DNA of 64,000 nt, taken from NCBI RefSeq assembly GCF_024584705.1, contig NZ_CP097384.1:4154001-4218000 (forward strand). Direction: 5' to 3'. Shown here piece after piece: positions 26,371-35,300 of this stretch. Numbering within the stretch: the first letter of the stretch is position 1; the number at the start of each line of letters is the position of its first letter. Below the pieces are notes generated by a model. That model worked only from the letters and a program-made list of their open reading frames with translations, was not told where the DNA came from and did no database searches. The position numbers and the translations under genes are program-made. The stretch is from Blastopirellula sp. J2-11. Its GTDB lineage: Bacteria; Planctomycetota; Planctomycetia; Pirellulales; Pirellulaceae.

Positions 26371-27258
26371 CTATCGTGTGACAACATCCTCTCCACTCGC
26401 AATGGTCTCCAATGCTCGCCAGATCGTCATGTCGATCGTGTCCGATGCAAACGAAACCGATCCGGCGGCGAATGCAACACTAACGCCGCCGGGATGATAA
26501 CTACGAGGCGCAGCATGTCCGCGGGTGCCTTTCGATCCATCCATGCAATCTCGTCGACCGGAGTTAGGCGTGAGCGTGTGCGTATAAAACGTGGCAGTCA
26601 TGCTACCGCGATAGTATTGAAGTCCACGATAATTCCAGACGGTATTTCCGGATATCTCACACTCAGCAGGTGGCGCTAGTAAATTCTCGGGCGTATCGGC
26701 AAAGTTGCTGGTTAGCCAAGTCGCGACACGGTATCCGTTGCGATTGCCAAACCCTGTGCTGGCAGAAGAGGATGATCCGCCAGGCCCTTTTTTCGTTTCG
26801 CTTAAGACCGCCGTATGCGAAGCACTATCGACGATGTCTGCAAACCGGGCTCCACTCTGAACCGGTTTATTGAGAAAGATAAGGTTATCTGTCGTTACTT
26901 CCTGAAGAAGGCGAGTCATATATATGGTCGCCGATGAGTCGAAGGCACCGTGTCGCAGTGGATTACCACGTGGAAATGAACCATGCGTCTCATCGTAGAC
27001 ATGCAGCACGAGTACGAGTTGCGTCAAGTTCGCACTGCATTGAATTCGCCGCGCCGCCTCACGAGCCTGTCGTTCAGCCGGCAAAATTAGCGAGATCAGA
27101 ACCCCGATGATGGCCATCACCACCAGCAGTTCGAGCAGCGTAAATCCACGTTGAAGAGCGAGTGCAGCCACGGAAAAACTCCGTCCGAAGCCCCTTCGAC
27201 AGGCAGAACGCGTCCCTCCAAGGAGATGAGCTGCTACAGAGGGGAAAGCGACATTCAC
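26371..27258 (-). CDS. DUF1559 prepilin-like protein, short variant
   Basis: The type IV pilin-like signature [20 protein letters not shown] followed by [21 protein letters not shown] marks the DUF1559 family, present in dozens of copies in planctomycetes and processed like prepilins. The family C-terminal motif ([18 protein letters not shown]) is present with changes. The product of 295 residues is shorter than usual, because the segment after HGSFPRG that normally leads to WQ..ILPYLEQ is reduced. The frame opens at a GTG with a long 36-residue leader, so the true start is uncertain. Confidence 0.75.
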   Translation of the reverse strand: MNVAFPSVAAHLLGGTRSACRRGFGRSFSVAALALQRGFTLLELLVVMAIIGVLISLILPAERQAREAARRIQCSANLTQLVLVLHVYDETHGSFPRGNPLRHGAFDSSATIYMTRLLQEVTTDNLIFLNKPVQSGARFADIVDSASHTAVLSETKKGPGGSSSSASTGFGNRNGYRVATWLTSNFADTPENLLAPPAECEISGNTVWNYRGLQYYRGSMTATFYTHTLTPNSGRRDCMDGSKGTRGHAAPRSYHPGGVSVAFAAGSVSFASDTIDMTIWRALETIASGEDVVTR

Positions 27259-27364
27259 ATTTGTAGCGGCGTAAAGATTTGAATGCGAGAAAAAAAAGAC
27301 GTTTAGGCACGGAATTCAAAAGATTAATCGAGTATGCGCGTTTATTTTCCAAGCGATGGGTCTA

Positions 27365-27940
27365 AAACCCTCGCCTTCAGGCGAAACCTTTAGGTTCTTC
27401 CGTTTCCGGCTAAAATCGAGGAATGGAAAGATACCGCACCAGTTCGCATAGTCGTTTTGACATCAAGTACCACTTTGTCTGGGTGACCAAATATCGAAAG
27501 CCTATTCTCGCAGGGGAAGTCGGCGTTCGATTGCGGGAACTGGTTCGCGAGGTTTGTCGCACCAACGAGATTGAGATCTTGGAAGGGGCGGTGTCGCGAG
27601 ATCATGTTCACGTGTTGCTGTCGTGCCCGCCGAACCTTGCGCCCAGCAAAATCATGCAGTACATCAAGGGGAAGAGTTCGCGGAAGCTGTTGATGGAGTT
27701 TCGGCATTTGCAAAAACAGTATTGGGGTCGGCATCTGTGGGCACGCGGGTACTTTGTGGCGACCAGCGGCAACGTGACCGACGAGGTGATTCAGGAATAT
27801 ATCCGCCAACAGGACGGGACCGAGCCCGGCGATGGCGGCGACCAGTTTCAAATTACTCCTTCGTGAGTTGAGGACTTCAGTCCGAATCTCACGAACACTC
27901 TTTAAACCTGCCGGCTTCCAGCCGGAAGTTGTTTAGTGTT
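27365..27940 (+). mobile_element. IS200-like element with subterminal hairpins, tnpA only
   Basis: A left hairpin (TCGCCTTCAGGCGA at 27371-27384) and a right hairpin (CCGGCTTCCAGCCGG at 27911-27925) flank a Y1 transposase gene. This is the layout of IS200/IS605 elements, which have no inverted-repeat ends or target duplication. There is no tnpB. Exact ends are approximate. Confidence 0.75.
27423..27866 (+). CDS. tnpA: IS200/IS605-type Y1 transposase TnpA
   Basis: The 147-residue protein begins MERYRTSSHSRFDIKYHFVW and contains the HUH motif HVHVLLSCPP and, near the end, YIRQQ with the catalytic Tyr position. These are the hallmarks of the single-strand Y1 transposases, which cut at the foot of the end hairpins. 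It is the only gene of the element and appears intact. It lies between the prepilin-like gene and the left part of the mobile island. Confidence 0.92.
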   Translation: MERYRTSSHSRFDIKYHFVWVTKYRKPILAGEVGVRLRELVREVCRTNEIEILEGAVSRDHVHVLLSCPPNLAPSKIMQYIKGKSSRKLLMEFRHLQKQYWGRHLWARGYFVATSGNVTDEVIQEYIRQQDGTEPGDGGDQFQITPS

Positions 27941-28262
27941 CCTGCGGGGTTTCAATATCGTGTTAGTGGCAAAGGATTGATCGGTTTTGCCTTAAAATCG
28001 TAAGCTATCTCCGATTGGCATCCGCTTCATTTGCGCAATCGCTTCTCTCAATCGCGCAACGGCGGCATCATCATCATGCTGGCTTGCCCATCGGCCCGAC
28101 CTCGACATTGCTTCTAGAAATGCCTCTTCGACGACCGCGGCATTTTCACCCGATCCTTCTTCTGTAGTTCTAGATAGGCCCGCATATCCTCATCCGAAAC
28201 CCGCTTGCAAGACGCAATTTCATAGCACGGGATTTCGCCACAGGCGATCAACTTGTAGGCAA

Positions 28263-28271
28263 GGCTAAGAC
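28263..28271. repeat. Left 9-bp direct repeat flanking second IS4 element
   Basis: GGCTAAGAC at 28263-28271 recurs at 29895-29903. It is consistent with a 9-bp target duplication; the exact ends of the element could be shifted by one or two bases because the end sequence partly matches the target. Confidence 0.7.
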
Positions 28272-29894
28272 CTTAAGTCCGCCCACATCTCACGCGCATG
28301 AATTCCAGATCTGTCGATTTCCTGATCGCCCGTGCTAGCGTCTTTAAATTGGGCGGTGGCTTATAGCTTGGCGTTTTGCATTGGATTTATCGAGACTTCA
28401 TGGGGGAATTTAGGGTGGATTTCTGATTGGCGATTGCATGGATGAAAGAGGAGGCAACCTACTTTTTCACCAAGAACGGAGTCGATCATGAGCGTCACTC
28501 AACAAGCGAATCAGAGTTTGGGGCAAGCCATGTTTGGGCAGGCGGAGTTGGGCGACAAGCGACGCACCAACCGCGCGGTTGCGGCATTTGACTCCCTCTG
28601 TCGGCATCCCGGCGGGACGTTGCCCGAGAAGTTGGCGATAGGCGCGGAACTGAAAGGGCTTTATCGACTCTGCGAAAATGATGCGGTCGAGCATTCCGCG
28701 TTGATTGCGGCGATGCATGAATACACGCTCGCTCGCATCGAAGAGCATCAAGGCCCCGTTCTGGTCGTGCATGACGCCACCGAGTTGGATTACTCGACAC
28801 TCTATTCGTTGACGGACGACCTGGGTCAGATCGGCCGCGGCAATCATCGCGGCTACATCTGTCAGAACGTGCTGGCCGTTGATTCCGAGTCGGGCGAAGT
28901 CTTGGGTCTGCTCGATCAGATCTTGCATTGCCGCGACGAAGTGCCTGAGAACGAAACGCTGCCTGAGCATCGCAATCGCGAGACGCGAGAAAGCCTGCTT
29001 TGGCCTCGCGGCGCGCAGCATCTGCCGGACGATTGGCGCTTGATTGACGTGGCCGATCAAGGGGCGAGCACGTTTGAGTTTTTCGAGCATGAATACCGCA
29101 GCGGTCGACGCTTTGTGATTCGCAACGGTAAATCTCGCAAGGTCTATCCGGGGCATGAAGCGAGCGGTCAAAAGCGGCTTTTACGGGGGTATGCGAAGAG
29201 TTTGCCGGAACTGGGACGTTTCACGATGGATGTTCAATCGCAACGCGGCAAGCAAGCCCGAAAGGCGCGGAAGCAGGCTGAGTTTATCTTGCGAGGAGGT
29301 CCGATTCTGCTCTGCGCGCCGCACGGCAAACATGGACATCACGGTAATGATCGGCTCTCCATTTATGTAACGTATGTCGAGGAAGCCGCTCCGCCGCGAA
29401 AAGAAAAACAAGTCAGTTGGCTGCTGCTGACGAACGAGCCTGTGCGTACGTTTGACGACGCTTGGCGCGTGGCTCAGTGGTATGAACGGCGGTGGGTTAT
29501 CGAGGAATTTCACAAGGCGCAGAAGACCGGTTGCGGGATTGAGAAATTGCAATTCACCAACGTCCATCGCTTGCAACCGGCGATCGCGATGCTCTCGGCG
29601 GTGGCGTTAACCTTGCTAAATTTCCGCACGGCAAGTCGCAGCCCCGACGCCAAAACGCGTCCGGCGAGCGAAGTCATCGATCCGGAATATGTCGAGGTGC
29701 TCAGCCGCTGGCGACACGGGAAGTACGATGCAAACTGGTCCGTGTACGAATTTTTCTACGCACTGGCACGCCTCGGCGGTCACCAAAACCGTAGAAACGA
29801 TAAACCGCCCGGCTGGCTGATCCTGTGGCGAGGCTGGGAAAAAATGCAGTGCATGATCGATGGATATCGAGTTGCGAAATGTGGGTAAACCTAA
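28272..29894 (+). mobile_element. Second IS4-family (Tn5-like) insertion sequence, ~1.62 kb
   Basis: Imperfect inverted ends are seen: CTTAAGTCCGCCCACATCT at the left and, reverse-complemented, TTAGGTTTACCCACATTT at the right. The 9-bp repeat GGCTAAGAC flanks the element, and it splits an otherwise readable excisionase-like gene. One transposase gene fills it. Confidence 0.82.
28488..29888 (+). CDS. IS4-family Tn5-like transposase
   Basis: The 466-residue protein starts with the Tn5-type DNA-binding segment (FGQAELGDKRRTNRAVA) and carries the catalytic residues Asp96 (VVHDATELDY), Asp190 (VADQGAST) and the Y-(2)-R-(3)-E-(6)-K set Tyr332, Arg335, Glu339, Lys346 (WYERRWVIEEFHKAQKTG). Length matches the family. 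The C-terminus ends six bases before the element end. Intact, so potentially active. Confidence 0.92.
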   Translation: MSVTQQANQSLGQAMFGQAELGDKRRTNRAVAAFDSLCRHPGGTLPEKLAIGAELKGLYRLCENDAVEHSALIAAMHEYTLARIEEHQGPVLVVHDATELDYSTLYSLTDDLGQIGRGNHRGYICQNVLAVDSESGEVLGLLDQILHCRDEVPENETLPEHRNRETRESLLWPRGAQHLPDDWRLIDVADQGASTFEFFEHEYRSGRRFVIRNGKSRKVYPGHEASGQKRLLRGYAKSLPELGRFTMDVQSQRGKQARKARKQAEFILRGGPILLCAPHGKHGHHGNDRLSIYVTYVEEAAPPRKEKQVSWLLLTNEPVRTFDDAWRVAQWYERRWVIEEFHKAQKTGCGIEKLQFTNVHRLQPAIAMLSAVALTLLNFRTASRSPDAKTRPASEVIDPEYVEVLSRWRHGKYDANWSVYEFFYALARLGGHQNRRNDKPPGWLILWRGWEKMQCMIDGYRVAKCG

Positions 29895-29903
29895 GGCTAA
29901 GAC
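29895..29903. repeat. Right 9-bp direct repeat flanking second IS4 element
   Basis: Second copy of GGCTAAGAC, inside the interrupted excisionase-like gene. Confidence 0.7.
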
Positions 29904-29976
29904 TGATCCGAAGTTCGTTCGCCAGTTCTTTGATGGTCAGCAGTTTCATGGATTTCTCTCGGGGAGGAGCGTTCGC

Positions 29977-30705
29977 TCAATTCATGTCGATATCGACGCC
30001 TGGACGTATGCAGTCGCCGAGCGGATGAGGTTTGGGGCTAGTTAGTGTCGCGGCGGCGGTGAGCACCATGATGATTTTGATCACGTCTTTCGCTTGGACA
30101 GGGGCGATAGGAAGAGAACGGAGGATGGTCTCTTGTTGGCCGATTGGGCTTGTCGCGGTCTGACAGAGCATCGATAAGACAAGTTCGATGCAAACCGCCT
30201 CCTCGACATCGTTGCGAGTCAGTCGCTTGCTGTCTTCCAGCTGACTGGCGAACGTCTTGGCTTCGTCATCCGGCTGCATATGGAATTGGGTTTTGACCGG
30301 CTGCCCTTGCCAGCTGCGCCAAATGACGACTGGTTGATCGTAGTAGCGACTGCGGAAGGCGATCGCTTCTTCGCTGAACCAGATCGTGAGTCGGCTGGCG
30401 AAAAACTGCCGGGCTAAAGCTTCCGGCGCCAAGGTTCGCAGTAGTTGCGACGCGAAGGAGCCAATCGTCAATCCGCCCAGGATGGAGAAAGCGATTCTCA
30501 ATCCGACTTCCTCGATCCCAAGGTGCGACCAGACAATCACGACAGAAACGCCGTTGATGATCCAGATCAGGCATTCCGTAGCGAACTGTCCCCAACCGAT
30601 GCTACGCCAATGAACGACGCGGGCTGAGACGACTGCTCGACGCTTATCGGGATCAAACAGGAGCGGCGGCCATGGGGAAAGGCCGGGCGCCGACACGCGG
30701 ATCAT
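29977..30705 (-). CDS. Membrane protein of mobile-element operon
   Basis: The 242-residue protein has two hydrophobic segments in the first 90 residues (ECLIWIINGVSVVIVW and IAFSILGGLTIGSFASQL) and a soluble remainder. It follows the coupling-protein gene by 3 bp and precedes the excisionase-like gene, so it is part of the same operon. No family recognised; a conjugation accessory role is inferred from position. Confidence 0.65.
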   Translation of the reverse strand: MIRVSAPGLSPWPPLLFDPDKRRAVVSARVVHWRSIGWGQFATECLIWIINGVSVVIVWSHLGIEEVGLRIAFSILGGLTIGSFASQLLRTLAPEALARQFFASRLTIWFSEEAIAFRSRYYDQPVVIWRSWQGQPVKTQFHMQPDDEAKTFASQLEDSKRLTRNDVEEAVCIELVLSMLCQTATSPIGQQETILRSLPIAPVQAKDVIKIIMVLTAAATLTSPKPHPLGDCIRPGVDIDMN

Positions 30706-30708
30706 CGC

Positions 30709-31953
30709 TTACCTTTCGTCAAACTTGCCGCGAAACAGTTCGTGCTTGTCGTAGTAGGCCCGCTGCAAGATCATCGGCCGGTAACCTGGTCGGATCACCA
30801 ATTGCCGCAATTTTTTGTCATCACGAGCGAAGTAACGTCCGATTTCCTCGGAAGTCATCAGCGGATGCGTCGCTACCGACCAAGATTCGCCGGTGGCGGC
30901 ATGTTTGGCCGCTTGTTCGAATGTGGGCATGTTCGTCGAGCGGGTGATCGCTAGCGACTGTCCCAGGAGCTTCGAGCAATAGTCCAGCGTCGTCTGATCG
31001 GCGCCTCCAAAAACTTGGAGCATGCCGGCGTTGGCGATGAACGTTTCGAAATTTTTGGGGAAGTTCGCCCGGAGCTGATTCAAATCCTGCAGAACGACAT
31101 ACATACGCAGGCCAAAGCCAGCTACCTGCCCTATCGCGACCTCCAAACAGCGCAACGCCCCTAATGAGAAAAATTCTTCCAAGAGAAAAATCGTCGCGTG
31201 TCCCTGTTGGTTGTGCTCTTCTTCATGGGCGGCGATCGCCAACTGCACAATCAGGCGAAGCCAGCCGCTGAGATCGGCCATCCGCATCGCCGGCAAGCTC
31301 ACATAGAGGGCGAGCGAGCTTCGTTTTAAATCGCGGAGGTCGATCGAGTCGCCGCGAAGCACCTCCTGGATGCAGGGTATTGAAATAAATTCGAGGTGCT
31401 TGTTCAGATTGGAAAGAACCGACGAGAATTCGCCGCCGGTCCGCGAATAAAAATTCATCGCGGCGACGCGGACCATGCCTTCGCCAGCGTCGCTCTCGGT
31501 CATTTCTCGTTCCAACCAATAGCGACGCGGATCTTGCGGATCAGGCGTCGCCAATTCGGAAGCCAATTTCCAAACGGTGACGAGGTCACGCGTGCCCGCA
31601 AAACTTTCATGTTTGGCGACGAAGAGGCAGAGCGCAGCAAGAATCTGTTTCGCCGTATTGTCCCAATGCGGATCTTTGGTTTCGCCCGGCACGATCAAAG
31701 CGTCAGCGATCAGCTTGGTGTTCGGCACGAGCGTACGCCGGTCGGAATGGAGCAGAATTGTGAGCGGATTAAACGCTCGGCGAAAGCGGCGTGTGGTTTC
31801 GCCGGAACAATCGAACGGATCGAGCATGGCGACCTCTTGTCCCAGCCCATCGGCCCGCCAACGAGCCGTAATCTTGGCGATTTCTCCTTTCGGATCGATC
31901 ACCACGAGGGAGGTCGAGGGCGGCAGACTCAGTGCTTGGGGAATAGTGGCGGT
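30709..31953 (-). pseudogene. TraG/VirD4 coupling protein, truncated before Walker A
   Basis: The product contains VVIDPKGEI (the segment after the first nucleotide-binding strand), ALYVSLPA, FLLEEFFSLG (Walker B-like), VVLQDLNQLRANF and QVFGGADQTT, all typical of type IV coupling ATPases of TraG/VirD4/TraD type. The frame can be read upstream to 31953 as TATIPQALSLPPSTSLVVI, exactly the stretch that normally follows the Walker A helix, then meets a TGA. No GxxGxGKT is found. The gene has therefore lost its 5-prime third (membrane part and Walker A) at the point where the rightward NACHT gene begins. A GTG at 31905 would still give 398 residues, but without nucleotide binding. Confidence 0.82.
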
Positions 31954-33934
31954 TCACTACCACAACGACATTGCAGAGATTGAGCGTGAGCTGGAGCTTC
32001 GCTTCGGTCCCCATCACGATGATTTCGTCGAAGTGAAACTCGAGAACCTGAAAGACATCTGCAAAAAAAAGGGGATTTCGCCGACCGGTCTGGCGAGGCT
32101 CACCGGCATTAGTCAGGCCCAGACTTGGCGAATCCTGAAGGATGGCGCCCAAAAGCGAAATCTGGGGATGCTTCTCGCGATTTCGCTCGCTCTGGAGTGC
32201 GATTTGGGGGAGGTCGTGGCCTCGCCGCCCCGATTCGGCGCGGTAATCTCCGAAACCGAGCTGGAGAGAATCGCCCCGCGTCTGCTCGATGTACGCATGG
32301 TCCGTACGCGTATCGATCCCAAGACTCCGGTCGATGTAACGACTTTCTACTACAAGACCGTCATCAGCTCTTCCCTGGGAGAAAGCGAAATAAAATCGCT
32401 CCGCGATCTCCCTTCCGACGCCGTTCTCATTCAGGGGCCAGCAGGCCAAGGTAAATCGACGTTACTTCGCTACTTGGCCGTCCAAGCGGTTGAAAGCAGG
32501 GCCGTTATTCCTATCTTCCTGGAACTTGCGCAGATTCACGATGAATCGCTCTGGGGCGCCGTTTCCAGCGAGTTGCAACTAGTCGGTCTCCGCCTAAATC
32601 AAGAGCTGGAGAAGAGTATCTACGAGCGTGGAGAAATCGCCCTGCTGCTCGACGGCCTCCATGATTTGACGCCAGATCGCCGCTCAGGCGTTCTGAAAGA
32701 ATTAGGGCAACTGAAGAAACAGTACCCCAATCTCCCTATCGTAGTCGCCTCTCGGCCGCTCGTGGCGGCAATCCCGAATTGGCTGCAAGTGGTTGATCTT
32801 GTTCCCCTTGGAGAAGCCGATCTCAGTTCGGTAATCGGGCTTCATACTTCGCCGGACGAAGCCGAGACGCTCGTGAAGGCGTTAGTCAGCGACGCCGTCA
32901 GTTTTTCGATCCGCAAGCTGATTACGTCGCCCCTCATGGTGGAACTTCTTATCGTCCATTTCCGCCGGAGTCAAAATCTTCCGGCCGGCGTCGCCGAATT
33001 CTTCAACGGGGTTCTCTATGCCGTGATGGAGACGCTCAACGTCAAGCTGCATGGCCCCAGTCTCCCCTTGCGGTGCGGACTTGATCCCCTGGCGTTTCGA
33101 CGTTTTTTTGAAGCGTTCTGTTTCGTGATTCAGGGAGAACGGGGCGAGGCGCCGATACATCGGTTTGATCTCGAAGAAATGTCGCGTAAAGCCCTGACGC
33201 TCGTGTCGCAAGCCTCTACGCCTTCCGCGGCGCTCGACGATGTGCTTGTCGTAACGGGCCTGATGGAGGAAGAGGAAGGTTATTGTCGGTTTCTCCACAA
33301 GAGCGTGCGGGAATACTTCGCCGCCCTCTTTGTCCGACATTCCGACGAGTTTCAAGCCGAACTCCTCTATCAAGATCTTCGTCGCAGTTGGCAGAAATGG
33401 ATGCCGGTTCTGGAATTCCTGGAGGTGATCGATCGTCAGCGTTGCCTGGAGTACGTTATTTTGCCGGAATACGCCGATCTGGAGCCGTTCGAGGCGACAA
33501 CTCTCGCTTCCAATTATCTGCGACTCGCCTTGAACAAACGCGACTCGAAAACACTCAAGCCAGTCCAAGAGCCGCAATTTGACTGGCGACTATCGCGTTC
33601 CACTTCCTACACCCTTCGCCGAGAGGAGCTGTTGGGAGTTTTGGATCAGACCTCCGTTCTCCATCTCATTCAGAACGAATCATGGGGGCCATCCGCAAGT
33701 CAGAAGCTTGAGGCTCAGGGGAAAGTCGTCGTCGACCGAGCATCCAGCGATTCGTCCTCCGGACGGCCCGGTTGGGCATTCTCGCCGGAGACGAAGTGCG
33801 GTTGGCAAATTCGCAACAGCCGGAACTCCATTCAAGGCAGAATGTTTCTGCCCAGTTCGCCAACGTTAGAACAACGAGCCGCCTATCATCGACAGCGTTT
33901 TCAGCAACTACGGTCCGAACTCGATCCACGTTGA
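31946..33934 (+). CDS. HTH-NACHT STAND ATPase, NLR-like defence candidate
   Basis: Starting at GTG 31946 (GGGG five bases upstream) the 662-residue protein has an XRE-like HTH at about 32-90 (LKDICKKKGISPTGLARLTG, SQAQTWRIL), a linker, and a NACHT NTPase: Walker A GPAGQGKST at 164-172, Walker B IALLLDGLHD at 231-240, sensor VVASRP at 266-271, then a winged-helix/helical part (FCRFLHKSVREYFAALFV-like segment around 450) and a C-terminal region without clear repeats. NACHT proteins are a known class of bacterial antiphage NLR-like STAND ATPases; a DNA-binding type N-terminus is less usual than a nuclease effector. It lies in a mobile island, opposite to the truncated coupling gene that it interrupts. 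The open frame extends further left to 31577 but only as antisense of that gene. Confidence 0.82.
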   Translation: MAVHYHNDIAEIERELELRFGPHHDDFVEVKLENLKDICKKKGISPTGLARLTGISQAQTWRILKDGAQKRNLGMLLAISLALECDLGEVVASPPRFGAVISETELERIAPRLLDVRMVRTRIDPKTPVDVTTFYYKTVISSSLGESEIKSLRDLPSDAVLIQGPAGQGKSTLLRYLAVQAVESRAVIPIFLELAQIHDESLWGAVSSELQLVGLRLNQELEKSIYERGEIALLLDGLHDLTPDRRSGVLKELGQLKKQYPNLPIVVASRPLVAAIPNWLQVVDLVPLGEADLSSVIGLHTSPDEAETLVKALVSDAVSFSIRKLITSPLMVELLIVHFRRSQNLPAGVAEFFNGVLYAVMETLNVKLHGPSLPLRCGLDPLAFRRFFEAFCFVIQGERGEAPIHRFDLEEMSRKALTLVSQASTPSAALDDVLVVTGLMEEEEGYCRFLHKSVREYFAALFVRHSDEFQAELLYQDLRRSWQKWMPVLEFLEVIDRQRCLEYVILPEYADLEPFEATTLASNYLRLALNKRDSKTLKPVQEPQFDWRLSRSTSYTLRREELLGVLDQTSVLHLIQNESWGPSASQKLEAQGKVVVDRASSDSSSGRPGWAFSPETKCGWQIRNSRNSIQGRMFLPSSPTLEQRAAYHRQRFQQLRSELDPR

Positions 33935-33946
33935 CGCCCAAAAGAT

Positions 33947-34369
33947 CTAGGGCATTTCCAAGGGATCAAAACGATATTGAGAGGTCCGTTTTCCGAGGAA
34001 GTGGGCTCGTAGTACCGCGGAATCCTGCTGAATTGGAAGTTTCTTTATTTCCTCGGCCGCTCCATTGGCTGCGGCGACTAGTCGCATTGCGTTTCGCAGC
34101 AACTCACTCAGCTTGTCGGCCTCCGCCCATTCGGCGTCGGTGAGATCACTCCAGTCAAAATCTTCCGGCTTTCCGTCGAAGCCGTGGATTCGCCAATCGA
34201 CGTCTCGGACGCGGTTGAATTCCTGCTGAAGGGACTCGCTTGTTCTTGTGCCGCAGAGCCAATCGTTACAACTCTCGCCGACTTTTCGTACCAGTTCGAC
34301 CAGTTCTTGCGGACTCAGAAACTCCGTTTGTCGCTTATCATCCTTATCTGATTCAACCCTGGGTTCCAT
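33947..34369 (-). CDS. Small acidic protein convergent with NACHT gene
   Basis: The 140-residue product is acidic and helical (VELVRKVGESCNDWLCGTRT, DWSDLTDAEWAEADKLSELL) with no recognised domain. Its stop is 12 bp from the NACHT gene stop. Composition and length favour a real gene. Whether it is a partner of the NACHT ATPase or an older island gene cannot be told. Confidence 0.55.
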   Translation of the reverse strand: MEPRVESDKDDKRQTEFLSPQELVELVRKVGESCNDWLCGTRTSESLQQEFNRVRDVDWRIHGFDGKPEDFDWSDLTDAEWAEADKLSELLRNAMRLVAAANGAAEEIKKLPIQQDSAVLRAHFLGKRTSQYRFDPLEMP

Positions 34370-35300
34370 TCATTTCACCACCGCTTCATTCGACCTAGCC
34401 AAACATTACCTCGAGAGCATCCTGCGGCGCAAGAGAAAAGTTGTCGTGATCGCTTGCCTGAATTCGATGTCAGGGGCGCCCATGGGGATCAAGAAACAGC
34501 TTGCGATATGGCGAATACTTGCGCTACGGTAGTCCTGTCGGGCGAATAGTCGCCCGATGAGGTGTCGTAGCCTCCAGACAAACGGTCCGTCAGGTCCGGA
34601 TGGTCGCGAAATACAAGAGGGCCTCCGGTCTAAATACGCGGCACTGCTGTCTGGCGGTTACGAACATCCGGACGCCAACCGAGAGGACCGTCACCGATGG
34701 AAAAAATTTTCGTTACCCAAGCGGAAATTGACGCTGCCGAGCATACGCTCTGTCCGTATGGAGCCAGCGCCGCCGGGCGGCTAGCCGCCAACAACGATGT
34801 GGTCGCCAAGGAAGATAACTTCCGCTAAGCCGTCATTCACCTTGCTTTGCTTGGCTGTCGAGACGCAAAAGCCCGGAGAGATCGCCTTCGAGATCCATGG
34901 CAAAACGGCCAACGACAATCTTGAACCGAGCGGATGACGACTCCATCGCTTCCGCAGCGCGCGTTTTCCCCCTTCAACAACTCAAAAAAAGCAACAGGTG
35001 TCGCTTGACGGGTTTGCGTTTGTGGACAAGTTCGGGCATGCTTTTCGGGAAGAGTCGATTCCGGCTCTTTAGTTCAACAGTCCTTTAACAAGGAGATTTC
35101 ATCACGAACCCATAGAAAAACCCGCCAAAAAAATTAGCGGGCTTCTCGAAACTTTTGCAACTAAAGCGATGCGAGCTCTCAACAGGTTCAGCATCGCACG
35201 AAAACGAAATGCGATGCAAGCACTAATTCGATTCTTGCAACAGTTTTTTGCGGCCTGAATTTTGGCGAGGTTTTCTTCAGCACGAAAAGGAGAAAACATC
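34370..35300. other. Non-coding or small-ORF stretch in mobile island
   Basis: About 930 bases. Besides the 43-codon frame listed separately it contains a perfect 8-bp hairpin TCGGGCGA-ATAG-TCGCCCGA (34538-34557), a minus-strand terminator-like hairpin (CCCGC at 35121-35125, GCGGG at 35137-35141, with a T-run on the minus strand), and several copies of GCGATGC/GCATCGC at 35166-35218 that can pair. These could belong to a small antisense or regulatory RNA upstream of the replication-type gene, but I cannot confirm one. A 63-codon frame at 34897 is not convincing. Confidence 0.35.
34697..34828 (+). CDS. Possible 43-residue small protein
   Basis: ATG at 34697 is preceded by GAGG ten bases upstream and opens MEKIFVTQAEIDAAEHTLCP, ending DVVAKEDNFR. 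The composition is soluble and protein-like. It is too short for a family call. Confidence 0.35.
   Translation: MEKIFVTQAEIDAAEHTLCPYGASAAGRLAANNDVVAKEDNFR

Larger units (their letters stand above)
27992..29949 (-). pseudogene. Excisionase-type HTH gene split by an IS4 element
   Basis: From the ATG at 29949 the minus strand reads MKLLTIKELANELRIS and is cut by the insertion at 29894. If the element and one 9-bp repeat are removed, the frame continues from 28271 as LAYKLIACGEIPCYEI and SCKRVSDEDMRAYLELQKK. This is a typical HTH_17/excisionase MerR-like fold. A second lesion near 28165 shifts the frame; the other frame continues as ENAAVVEEAFLEAMSRSGRW to a stop at 27992. The gene starts 28 bp after the stop of the upstream membrane-protein gene, so it belonged to the mobile-element operon and probably controlled excision. 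Confidence 0.8.

Noticed and set aside
31396-31945. Upstream extension of the NACHT reading frame to 31577 and a 195-codon frame at 31396
   Set aside because: Both are antisense to the TraG-like gene; the NACHT homology and HTH begin after the GTG at 31946.
31905-31953. GTG 31905 as a genuine start of an intact coupling protein
   Set aside because: The reading frame continues upstream with family-typical residues and there is no nucleotide-binding P-loop, so the gene is truncated, not short by nature.
34897-35088. 63-codon frame MAKRPTTILNRADDD...
   Set aside because: No ribosome-binding site of quality, and composition changes to Ser/Arg-rich after 30 codons.
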